A stretch of 6,734 bases of DNA from Bordetella parapertussis. Its GTDB lineage: Bacteria > Pseudomonadota > Gammaproteobacteria > Burkholderiales > SG8-39. A program made the position numbers and the translations under genes. The notes below the pieces were generated by a model. That model was not told the origin of the DNA. It was given only the letters and a program-made list of their open reading frames with translations, and did no database searches. The stretch lies in contig CAMDRY010000173.1 in assembly GCA_945906975.1 (NCBI GenBank), positions 1 through 6,734 on the forward strand, written 5' to 3'. Below are positions 1 to 4,642 of the stretch, piece by piece. How positions within the stretch are numbered: the stretch's first letter is position 1; every line of letters starts with the position of its first letter.

Positions 1-42
1 CACTGCCTCCAAGCGCTAAACCGTCCGCCTCCACGTGGCATC

Positions 43-66
43 CCCTCCCCCCCTGGCGGGGGAGGG
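43..66. repeat. C-run/G-run hairpin (REP-like element)
   Basis: A perfect 9-bp inverted repeat: CCCTCCCCC at 43-51 pairs with GGGGGAGGG at 58-66 around a 6-base loop. It is followed by a second purine-rich run (TAGGGAGAGGGGG, 68-80). Hairpins of this composition are common as dispersed intergenic repeats in beta- and gammaproteobacteria, so a REP-like or degenerate MITE-like element is likely. There is no T-run after it on either side, so it is not a classical intrinsic terminator. It lies about 55 bp upstream of the first gene, whose promoter I cannot identify. Confidence 0.6.
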
Positions 67-121
67 CTAGGGAGAGGGGGCGGCAAGCGCACACGACCCA
101 TCCGACCCCACGGAGGCAAGC

Positions 122-424
122 ATGGCAAGCGCAGTCAATCTGGCAACCCCCATCACCCGGCATGCGCGCGTGCGCATGCAACAGCGCGGCATCCCACCGG
201 CGATGCTCGAAGACCTGCTCGACTACGGCCGGACCATGCACACGCACGGCGGCGCGACCGTGCTCTACTTTGACCGCCACGCCCGCGCCGAGCTGGCATG
301 GGCCAAGGGGCACGCCATCGTGCGCCGTACCGGCCGGCGCCTTGACGCCTATGCGGTGGTGGGCGGCGACGGCGAGGTGCGCACCGTGGGTCATCGCTTC
401 AAGCGCCTGCGGCGGCCCTCATGA
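122..424 (+). CDS. DUF4258-like small protein
   Basis: A 100-residue basic protein. The start is set by a good SD (GGAGG, 112-116) five bases before the ATG. Residues 11-24 (ITRHARVRMQQRGI) match the His/Arg-rich N-terminal signature typical of DUF4258 proteins, a small domain often found alone among toxin-antitoxin and mobile genes. The rest fits alternating short strands (VLYF, AIVRR, DAYAVVG, VRTVGHRF), ending in an Arg/Lys-rich tail. Its biochemical function is not established; a compact RNase-like toxin is possible but is inference. The stop overlaps the ATG of a 28-codon ORF (ATGA, 421-424), suggesting translational coupling. No conventional antitoxin is adjacent. Confidence 0.65.
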   Translation: MASAVNLATPITRHARVRMQQRGIPPAMLEDLLDYGRTMHTHGGATVLYFDRHARAELAWAKGHAIVRRTGRRLDAYAVVGGDGEVRTVGHRFKRLRRPS

Positions 425-507
425 GCGCGCTGCCGGGCGAAGCCCGCACCCTCGTCGAGCTGCTGCCGCTGGCGATGGCCTGGCTGTGCTGGGTGGTCAG
501 CCGGTAA
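421..507 (+). CDS. putative 28-residue hydrophobic peptide
   Basis: A 28-codon ORF starting inside the stop of the DUF4258-like gene (ATGA overlap). After a short polar N-terminus (MSALPGEARTL) it has a hydrophobic run of about 16 residues (LVELLPLAMAWLCWVV) ending in Ser-Arg. That could be a single membrane helix with a cationic end. The ATGA overlap supports real coupled translation, but it is too short for family recognition and the match may be chance in GC-rich DNA. Bases 508-649 after it hold nothing I can support except two imperfect repeats beginning CGACTC (535 and 549). Confidence 0.3.
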   Translation: MSALPGEARTLVELLPLAMAWLCWVVSR

Positions 508-649
508 GACGCGGCCAGCACCGGTATGCGTGTCGACTCGGGGTTGCCCGACTCAAGGGGTAAGGCTGCCTCGCAGGTTCCTCAGCGCCAAGCAGTCATC
601 TAAAACAGGTTCAGGGGCGTTGATCAAAAGTCATCCTGAAAACTGCCCG

Positions 650-1213
650 ATGCCCGCCAGCCCGCCCAAACCTGAGAAGCTTGTGCCACTCGTCCGGCAT
701 GTCCGCGGAGAGAAAGTGCTGCTGGACGCGGATCTTGCCCAGTTGTACGGGGTTGAGGCGCGCGCCCTGAACCAGGCGGTTGCGCGCAACCGCCGGCGTT
801 TCCCGGATGACTTCATGTTTCAACTATCTCCGGAAGAATACGAGGACATCCGGGCACAAATTCTGACCGGATCCAAGACACCAAACCGGAACTCATCACA
901 ATCTGTGACCAGTACGCAAAAACATCGCGGACTACGCTATCGCCCCTACGCCTTCACCGAACAAGGGGTAGCCATGCTATCGAGCGTGCTCCGCTCGCCA
1001 AGGGCCGCAGAGGTGAATATCGCCATCATGCGCACTTTTGTGCAACTACGGCGACTGATGGACTCAAACCGGGATCTGGCGAAAAGAATCGACGCACTAG
1101 AGAGCCGTTACGACGAACAGTTTGCCGCCGTATTCGAGGCCATCAAACGCCTGATCGCCGAAGACGATACCCGCAAGGCGCAGCCCAAGCGCAGGATCGG
1201 GTTTCTGCCCTAA
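650..1213 (+). CDS. ORF6N (KilA-N-like) domain DNA-binding protein
   Basis: A 187-residue protein from the ATG at 650. Residues ~12-60 (VRGEKVLLDADLAQLYGVEA, then NQAVARNRRRFPDDFMFQLS) match the ORF6N domain, a KilA-N/Bro-N-related DNA-binding module of phage and mobile-element regulators. Residues ~96-133 (RYRPYAFTEQGVAML, EVNIAIMRTFVQLRRL) match the conserved region usually following it. Residues ~134-170 look like an amphipathic, possibly coiled-coil helix, and the tail is basic. The frame stays open upstream to an ATG at 530, but family homology begins just after 650, so I prefer 650. Neither start has a convincing SD. The role is unknown, probably transcriptional or antirepressor-like. 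Confidence 0.82.
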   Translation: MPASPPKPEKLVPLVRHVRGEKVLLDADLAQLYGVEARALNQAVARNRRRFPDDFMFQLSPEEYEDIRAQILTGSKTPNRNSSQSVTSTQKHRGLRYRPYAFTEQGVAMLSSVLRSPRAAEVNIAIMRTFVQLRRLMDSNRDLAKRIDALESRYDEQFAAVFEAIKRLIAEDDTRKAQPKRRIGFLP

Positions 1214-1233
1214 GCACGCACCTGCACGCACCT
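1214..1233 (+). repeat. tandem 10-bp direct repeat
   Basis: GCACGCACCT occurs twice without a gap (1214-1223, 1224-1233), immediately after the ORF6N stop. The second copy runs into ACGCAAGTGCAC, giving a short TGCAC/GTGCA inverted repeat (1223-1227, 1240-1244). It lies about 38 bp upstream of the module A -35 element. The function is unknown: it could be a slippage product or a protein-binding site. There is no U-tract, so it is not a clear terminator. Confidence 0.5.
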
Positions 1234-1270
1234 ACGCAAGTGCACCCGAGGGCAAACCCGCAAGCAAGGC

Positions 1271-1299
1271 TGGACAGTCGTATGCAAAATGCGTATTTT
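1271..1299 (+). promoter_or_regulatory. sigma70-type promoter of MNT/HEPN module A
   Basis: A -35 TGGACA (1271-1276, one mismatch to consensus), a 17-bp spacer, and a -10 TATTTT (1294-1299). Transcription would begin near 1305-1307, only a few bases before the ATG at 1310, so the mRNA would be leaderless or nearly so. The ATG at 1289 would lie upstream of the predicted transcript start. Assigned by eye, supported by the parallel layout at 3988-4028. Confidence 0.5.
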
Positions 1300-1317
1300 C
1301 GTACGTCAAATGCGTAC
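1280..1317 (+). promoter_or_regulatory. paired operator-like repeats, 21 bp apart (module A)
   Basis: Two related 17-mers: GTATGCAAAATGCGTAT (1280-1296) and GTACGTCAAATGCGTAC (1301-1317). They share the direct repeat AAATGCGTA at 1287 and 1308, exactly 21 bp apart (two helical turns). The second is an inverted repeat (GTACG-N7-CGTAC); the first is a degenerate version. The first overlaps the spacer and -10, and the second covers the predicted transcription start and the start codon. This is the layout expected for autorepression by the module's winged-helix protein. Confidence 0.6.
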
Positions 1318-2017
1318 AAAAACACCCAAGCCCGCCGCTGTACCACGCTCACCGCTCGCGTCGGTGCTGTTCGGCAAATCCATGCAGGCGATTTTTTCCC
1401 AGCTTTTCGGGAGGCCCGACGAGGCCTTCTACCTGCGCGAACTCGCCCGTTCGGCCGACATCAGCGCGAGCTCGCTGCAGCGCGACCTCGCGGCGCTCAC
1501 GCACGCCGGCGTTATCGAGCGCACGGCGCGCGGGCACCAGGTCTATTTCCGCGCCAACAACGCCTGCCCGATTTACGAAGAACTGCGCGGGCTGGTCGTC
1601 AAAATCTTTGGCGTGACGGAAATCCTGACCGTCGCGCTGCACCCGCTTGCCGGCAAAATCGACGCCGCGTTCATCTACGGCTCGGCGGCGCGCGGCGAGG
1701 AGCGTGCCGGCAGCGACATCGACCTGTTCATCATTGGCAGCGCCACGTTTGCCGAGGTGGTACAGGCGGTGACCCCCGCACAGGGAAAACTCGGCCGCGA
1801 GATCAACCCGACGGTGTATCCGCGCGTTGAGTTCGTACAAACCGCGCGCGACAAGTCGCATTTTGTGGATACGGTGCTGTCCGGGCGAAAACTGTTTTTG
1901 ATCGGGAGCGACGATGAGCTTGAGCGCCTGGCTGGAAAAGGGAACGCTGCACCGGCACCAGGCGTCAAAAAACGAGCTCGCCGGACTGCTGGCGCTGGCG
2001 GATCGAAACCTCGCTGA
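1310..2017 (+). CDS. winged-helix/nucleotidyltransferase (MNT) protein, module A
   Basis: A 235-residue predicted autoregulator/antitoxin. Residues ~17-85 form a winged helix (LARSADISASSLQRDLAAL, then AGVIERT and wing RGHQVYF). Residues ~115-185 form a minimal nucleotidyltransferase with GS at 124-125 and the metal-binding pair SDIDL (Asp136, Asp138). I see no clear third catalytic acid: the strand where it would be expected reads INPTVY. I chose the ATG at 1310 over 1289 because it lies just after the predicted promoter and gives an N-terminus equal to the module B paralogue. The last ~34 residues, from ~202, are Ala/Arg/Lys-rich and translated from DNA that also encodes the HEPN start. Module B lacks this tail. 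By analogy with HEPN-MNT systems it may modify or bind the HEPN partner. Confidence 0.8.
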   Translation: MRTKTPKPAAVPRSPLASVLFGKSMQAIFSQLFGRPDEAFYLRELARSADISASSLQRDLAALTHAGVIERTARGHQVYFRANNACPIYEELRGLVVKIFGVTEILTVALHPLAGKIDAAFIYGSAARGEERAGSDIDLFIIGSATFAEVVQAVTPAQGKLGREINPTVYPRVEFVQTARDKSHFVDTVLSGRKLFLIGSDDELERLAGKGNAAPAPGVKKRARRTAGAGGSKPR

Positions 2018-2365
2018 CGCCGGCATCAAAGCCCTGAGCCCTGAAGGGCGATTCAATTGCGCGTATGGGGCCGCGCTCACGGCGGCCACCATCGCCTTGC
2101 ATGCCGCGGGCTACAGAACCAACTCCAACCTCCCCGGCCACCACACCATCACGCTGCACTCCCTTGAGCACACGCTCGGCGCCGACGCCCCGCTAATCAA
2201 CACCCTTGACGCCTTCGACCCCAGCGTCACAAACGCAACAAAATTTCCTACGACGCCCCCGCGGCGGTGCCCGCCAAAGAAGCCGAGGACCTGCTGGTGC
2301 TGGCACGGCAACTGCGGCGTGATGTCGAGCAGTGGCTGCGCAAAAAGTACCCTGCATTGATATAG
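1914..2365 (+). pseudogene. HEPN-like toxin partner, module A, frameshifted
   Basis: The ATG at 1914 has an SD (GGGAG, 1904-1908) and lies inside the nucleotidyltransferase 3' end. About 101 residues align with the module B protein (RFNCAYGAALTAATIALHAA, GYRTNSNLPGHHTITLHSLE, HTLGADAPLINTLDAF). After CCCC (2219-2222) the frame turns to Cys/Pro/Trp-rich nonsense ending at 2360. Reading on in the next frame from 2222 restores the family C-terminus (QRHKRNKISYDAP, EAEDLLVLARQLRRDVEQWL) to a TAG at 2363-2365. Restoring one base gives about 150 residues, against 147 in module B. The lesion is equivalent to loss of one C, removing the R-N-x3-Y motif and the last helix. It may be a real inactivation, an assembly error, or programmed slippage. 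Confidence 0.8.
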
Positions 2366-2567
2366 CCATAGTCCCCGGAAACTCCCTTGCAGGGCGCGCT
2401 TCGGCCGGCAGGCGCCGAGCTATGCTCGTCGAAACCCCCGTCTCGCCGCCCATGGAGCCTTTCCAGCCACCGGCCAGCACAAGCACTCATCCGGTTACGC
2501 GCTCAAGTCATTCTTTTCGACCATTCACACGTTGAACGCAGATCAGCATTCGGCAAGGAAATGGGTC

Positions 2568-2609
2568 ATGAGCACTTGTAATATGGTAACGATTACGTTA
2601 CTATTATGA
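2568..2609 (+). CDS. possible 13-codon leader ORF before higB
   Basis: An ATG at 2568 follows AAGGAA (2555-2560) at a 7-base spacing and encodes 13 residues (MSTCNMVTITLLL). Its stop TGA (2607-2609) overlaps the higB ATG (2606-2608). higB has no SD of its own, so coupled translation from this leader would explain its initiation. Against this, the best -10 (TAATAT, 2579-2584) lies inside the ORF, so it would be expressed only from a promoter further upstream, which I cannot identify. Confidence 0.2.
   Translation: MSTCNMVTITLLL
2579..2606 (+). promoter_or_regulatory. higBA operator and probable -10 region
   Basis: A strong inverted repeat, GTAACG-ATTA-CGTTAC (2586-2601). Outer arms TAATA (2579-2583) and TATTA (2602-2606) extend it, with a 2-base asymmetry on the left. 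TAATAT (2579-2584) is a good -10, although I find no matching -35. An alternative pair, TTGTAA (2576-2581) with TACTAT (2599-2604) at 17 bp, would start transcription past the ATG and is less likely. A palindrome covering the -10, start site and initiation codon is typical for autorepression by a HigA-type antitoxin. Confidence 0.6.
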
Positions 2610-2962
2610 CAACGGTCATTCAAGTCGAGGAATACCTGCGCGCCAACGGCTCGAGCCCGTATAAAACGTGGTTCGACAGTCTTGACGCGCAAGCTGCGGC
2701 AAAGGTTGTGACGGCCAAGCTGCGACTGGCGCTTGGCAACACCTCGAACGTGAAATGGTTTGGCGGGATCGGCGAGTACATCATCGATTGGGGGCCGGGC
2801 TATCGCATTTATCTGGCCAGGGACGGCGAAGCGCTGATCATTCTGTTTGGTGGCGGCACGAAGCGACGGCAACAAAAAGATATCGAGCAGGCCCTGGCCA
2901 TGCACGTCGAATACAAAACCAGAAAAAAAGCCCAAGCTGCGGCAAAGAAAGGAAAGCGGTGA
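2606..2962 (+). CDS. higB: RelE/ParE-family toxin, HigB/Gp49-like
   Basis: A 118-residue basic protein of the RelE-superfamily 'addiction module killer' group (Gp49/HigB-like), expected to cleave mRNA at the ribosome. Recognisable segments are VEEYLRANGSSPYKTWFDSL (7-26), the helix with AKVVTAKLRLALGN (~32-45), VKWFGGIGEYIIDWGPGYRI (~49-68), and the strand/helix LIILFGGGTKRRQQKDIEQA (~77-96). The conserved YRIYLARDGEALIILFGGGT core is intact. The Lys-rich tail (TRKKAQAAAKKGKR) is longer than usual. The toxin gene precedes the antitoxin, as in higBA. No SD precedes the ATG, suggesting a short-leader transcript or coupling to the small upstream ORF. It looks complete and functional. Confidence 0.85.
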   Translation: MTTVIQVEEYLRANGSSPYKTWFDSLDAQAAAKVVTAKLRLALGNTSNVKWFGGIGEYIIDWGPGYRIYLARDGEALIILFGGGTKRRQQKDIEQALAMHVEYKTRKKAQAAAKKGKR

Positions 2963-2966
2963 CCCC

Positions 2967-3290
2967 ATGGCACTGACGCGTGACTACAAACAAACCGTTG
3001 TCGAGCGCGTTGCGCGCGATCCGCAATTCGCCAGCGCGCTGCTCGATGAAGCGGCGACACTGTTCCTGGGCGGTGAACCGGAACCCGCGCGCCTTATCCT
3101 GCGCGACCTCGTCAACGCCACCATCGGCTTCGAACAATTAGCCGAGGTAACCGCCAAACCAAGCAAAAGCCTGCACCGCATGCTCTCGCCCAGGGGCAAT
3201 CCGAGTATGGACAACCTGGCGGCAATTTTTGCGGCAGTGCGCGCGTCGCTGAAAGTAACGCTCGAAGTGCATACCATCCAGAAAAGCTAG
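2967..3290 (+). CDS. higA: HigA-like helix-turn-helix antitoxin
   Basis: A 107-residue antitoxin four bases after the toxin stop. The ATG at 2967 is chosen because MALTRDYKQTVVERVARDP is the usual family N-terminus and AAAGGAAAG (2947-2955) precedes it at reasonable spacing. Residues 21-60 (ALLDEAATLFLGGEPEPARL, LRDLVNATIGFEQLAE) form the conserved N-terminal half. Residues ~55-92 form an XRE-type helix-turn-helix (LAEVTAKPSKSLHRML, NPSMDNLAAIFAAV). It should neutralise the HigB-like toxin and bind the palindrome at 2579-2606. The stop TAG (3288-3290) shares CTAG with the stop of the convergent hydrolase gene. Confidence 0.85.
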   Translation: MALTRDYKQTVVERVARDPQFASALLDEAATLFLGGEPEPARLILRDLVNATIGFEQLAEVTAKPSKSLHRMLSPRGNPSMDNLAAIFAAVRASLKVTLEVHTIQKS

Positions 3291-3829
3291 CCCGCCCCCG
3301 CCTTGTGTGCCTCCTCAAACCTCTCCAGTAAATACGGGCTCACCTCGCCGCAGGCCTCGACCACCTCGCGCGCCCAGGCAAAGTAGTCGTGCCGCCGTTT
3401 TTCGTCCCAGTGCGAGGGCGGGCTCAGGCGCACCGAGCGCAGGTTGGCGGTCTTGTCGGCGATCTTGAGCATGCGCGCACGCGCCGACTTGTGCGGCGCG
3501 CTCAGCACCTGCAAGCGCTTGCGCTCGGCCTTGGGCAGGCTCTTGTCGTCGGTGCACTCGCGCACCAGCGCGGCGATGTCGTCGCCAAATTGCGCCACCA
3601 ACTCGTCGTGCGTGACGCGCTGGTCCTCGATGCAGTCGTGCAAGAGGCCCGCGATGATGAGGTTGGTGTCGCAGCCGTCGGTGGCCTCGGCGAGCAAGAG
3701 CGCCACCTCGGACAAGTGGTTGATGTAGGGCTCCTGCGCCACGCCCTTGCGCCGCTGGGCGCTGTGCTTTTGCGCCGCGTAATCGAGCGCGCGGCTCAGC
3801 CTTAGAACGTCGTTCGCGATAATAGTCAT
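3287..3829 (-). CDS. stand-alone RelA/SpoT-type HD hydrolase (small alarmone hydrolase-like)
   Basis: A 180-residue HD-domain phosphohydrolase resembling the hydrolase half of RelA/SpoT and MESH1-type small alarmone hydrolases, which remove the 3' pyrophosphate of (p)ppGpp. Metal and catalytic landmarks are present: His38 (YINHLSEVA), HDCIED (His64, Asp65, Glu68, Asp69), and KIADKTANL (Asp125, Asn129) in place of the usual KLADRxxNL. No synthetase, TGS or ACT domain follows. The start is supported by GGGGA about 8 bases upstream on the minus strand. A weak promoter reading, TTTACA and TTAACG 17 bp apart on the minus strand (~3867-3895), is possible. No alarmone synthetase lies nearby. It could be housekeeping, or the antitoxin-like half of a toxSAS-type pair that lost its partner; the substrate is untested. 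Confidence 0.8.
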   Translation of the reverse strand: MTIIANDVLRLSRALDYAAQKHSAQRRKGVAQEPYINHLSEVALLLAEATDGCDTNLIIAGLLHDCIEDQRVTHDELVAQFGDDIAALVRECTDDKSLPKAERKRLQVLSAPHKSARARMLKIADKTANLRSVRLSPPSHWDEKRRHDYFAWAREVVEACGEVSPYLLERFEEAHKAGAG

Positions 3830-3904
3830 GGTCGATATCCCCGAATGGCCGGCAACAGCGGCCGTACGTTAAGTTCTTGTCGCTCCCTGTGTAAAGCTAT
3901 TGTG

Positions 3905-3928
3905 CACCACACGCAGGCTCGCGTGGTG
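3905..3928. repeat. inverted repeat between divergent genes
   Basis: CACCAC (3905-3910) and GTGGTG (3923-3928) flank a 12-base loop, with further partial GC pairing inside. It sits about 75 bp upstream of the hydrolase start and about 100 bp upstream of the module B start. It may be an operator or a remnant hairpin; there is no U-tract for a terminator. Confidence 0.35.
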
Positions 3929-3971
3929 AGCCCGCCACCGCTTAGCCTTGGCGCATAAACACACTGCCACC

Positions 3972-3997
3972 GACTTGCACAGGTGACTTGCACAGGT
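3972..3997 (+). repeat. tandem 13-bp direct repeat carrying duplicated -35 elements
   Basis: GACTTGCACAGGT occurs twice back to back (3972-3984, 3985-3997). Each copy holds TTGCAC, a fair -35 hexamer (3975-3980, 3988-3993). Only the second is at a standard distance (18 bp) from the -10 at 4012. The duplication therefore places a spare -35, or an activator site, next to the module B promoter. Confidence 0.7.
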
Positions 3998-4017
3998 GTT
4001 CTCAAATGAGCTACTAT
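3988..4017 (+). promoter_or_regulatory. sigma70-type promoter of MNT/HEPN module B
   Basis: A -35 TTGCAC (3988-3993), an 18-bp spacer, and a -10 TACTAT (4012-4017). The predicted transcription start is about 4023-4025, three to five bases before the ATG at 4028, so the mRNA is nearly leaderless. The distance from the -10 to the ATG (10 bases) equals that in module A (1299 to 1310). Confidence 0.55.
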
Positions 4018-4034
4018 TGTTCTCAATATGAAAG
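3997..4034 (+). promoter_or_regulatory. paired operator-like repeats, 21 bp apart (module B)
   Basis: TGTTCTCAA is repeated at 3997-4005 and 4018-4026, a 21-bp offset identical to module A. Each copy starts a small dyad: TCA-AA-TGA (CTCAAATGAG, 4001-4010) and TCA-ATA-TGA (4023-4031). The first lies between -35 and -10, and the second covers the predicted transcription start and ATG. The sequence differs from the module A operators apart from a shared CAAATG core, suggesting divergent specificity. Confidence 0.6.
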
Positions 4035-4642
4035 CACATCCCATCCCGCCCGCACCGCAACTGGTGGAGGTGTTGTTCGGCGCCTATCGCCGGCAGATCC
4101 TGGCGCTGCTGTTGCTGCACCCGGACGAAAGTTTTTATGTGCGCGAAATAGCGCGGCTGACCGGCGTTCCGGCCGGCTCGTTGCATCGCGAACTCAAACT
4201 CCTGGGCGATGCGGGACTGCTGCAACGCTCGGTATCGGGCAACCAGGTGCGTTACCAGGTCGACCGGGACAACCCCATCCAGGAAGAGCTTGCGGGCATA
4301 TTTCGCAAAACGGCCGGACTGGCCGACGTGCTGCGCAACGCCCTCGCGCCCCTTGCCGGCAAAATCCGCCTCGCTTTTATTTTTGGGTCGGTGGCGCAGG
4401 GCAGGGAGCGCAGCACCAGCGACGTGGATGTGCTGGTGGTGGGATCGGCCTCGTTTGCAGCCGTGGTCGGCGCACTCAGCCCCGCAGGCGAACGCTTGCG
4501 CCGCGCGGTGAACCCGGTGGTCATGACGCGCGCCGCTTTCGAATCAAAGCGCGCCGGCGCCGATCGCTTTGTAGCGCGCATAGTGCGCGAACCGAAAATA
4601 ATACTGATCGGGGATGCCGGTGAGCTTGCAGAACCTGCTTAA
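4028..4642 (+). CDS. winged-helix/nucleotidyltransferase (MNT) protein, module B
   Basis: A 204-residue paralogue of the module A protein, colinear over its length. Residues ~11-75 are a winged helix (FYVREIARLTGVPAGSLHRE, AGLLQRS, wing GNQVRYQV). Residues ~105-190 are a minimal nucleotidyltransferase with GS at 120-121 and SDVDV giving Asp132 and Asp134. The strand expected to carry the third acid reads VNPVVM, so full catalysis is uncertain. The ATG at 4028 has no SD and lies just after the predicted transcription start. It ends at 4642, without the basic tail seen in module A, and overlaps the HEPN gene by 23 bases. The predicted role is autorepressor and antitoxin for the HEPN partner, either through nucleotide transfer to it or by binding. 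Confidence 0.82.
   Translation: MKAHPIPPAPQLVEVLFGAYRRQILALLLLHPDESFYVREIARLTGVPAGSLHRELKLLGDAGLLQRSVSGNQVRYQVDRDNPIQEELAGIFRKTAGLADVLRNALAPLAGKIRLAFIFGSVAQGRERSTSDVDVLVVGSASFAAVVGALSPAGERLRRAVNPVVMTRAAFESKRAGADRFVARIVREPKIILIGDAGELAEPA

Noticed and set aside
43..80. C/G hairpin as an intrinsic terminator
   Set aside because: There is no T-run on either strand and no gene end visible upstream; a dispersed repeat is more likely.
1214..1233. Tandem repeat as a CRISPR or integron array
   Set aside because: There are only two 10-bp units with no spacers and no cas genes or attC-like folding.
1289..1309. Longer N-terminus of the module A nucleotidyltransferase from the ATG at 1289
   Set aside because: It lies within the first operator repeat and upstream of the predicted transcription start, and the paralogue aligns from 1310.
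1349..2092. Long minus-strand open frame opposite module A
   Set aside because: It is antisense to two homology-supported genes, has no recognisable domain and no SD-supported start; long antisense frames are common in GC-rich DNA.
2366..2560. Hidden gene between module A and higB
   Set aside because: Open frames here have no SD, no domain features and overlap the HEPN pseudogene end or the higB control region; I see only short imperfect GC dyads.
4614..4616. ATG at 4614 as the module B HEPN start
   Set aside because: It overlaps its own would-be SD. The GTG at 4620 has a correctly spaced GGGGA and aligns with the module A start.
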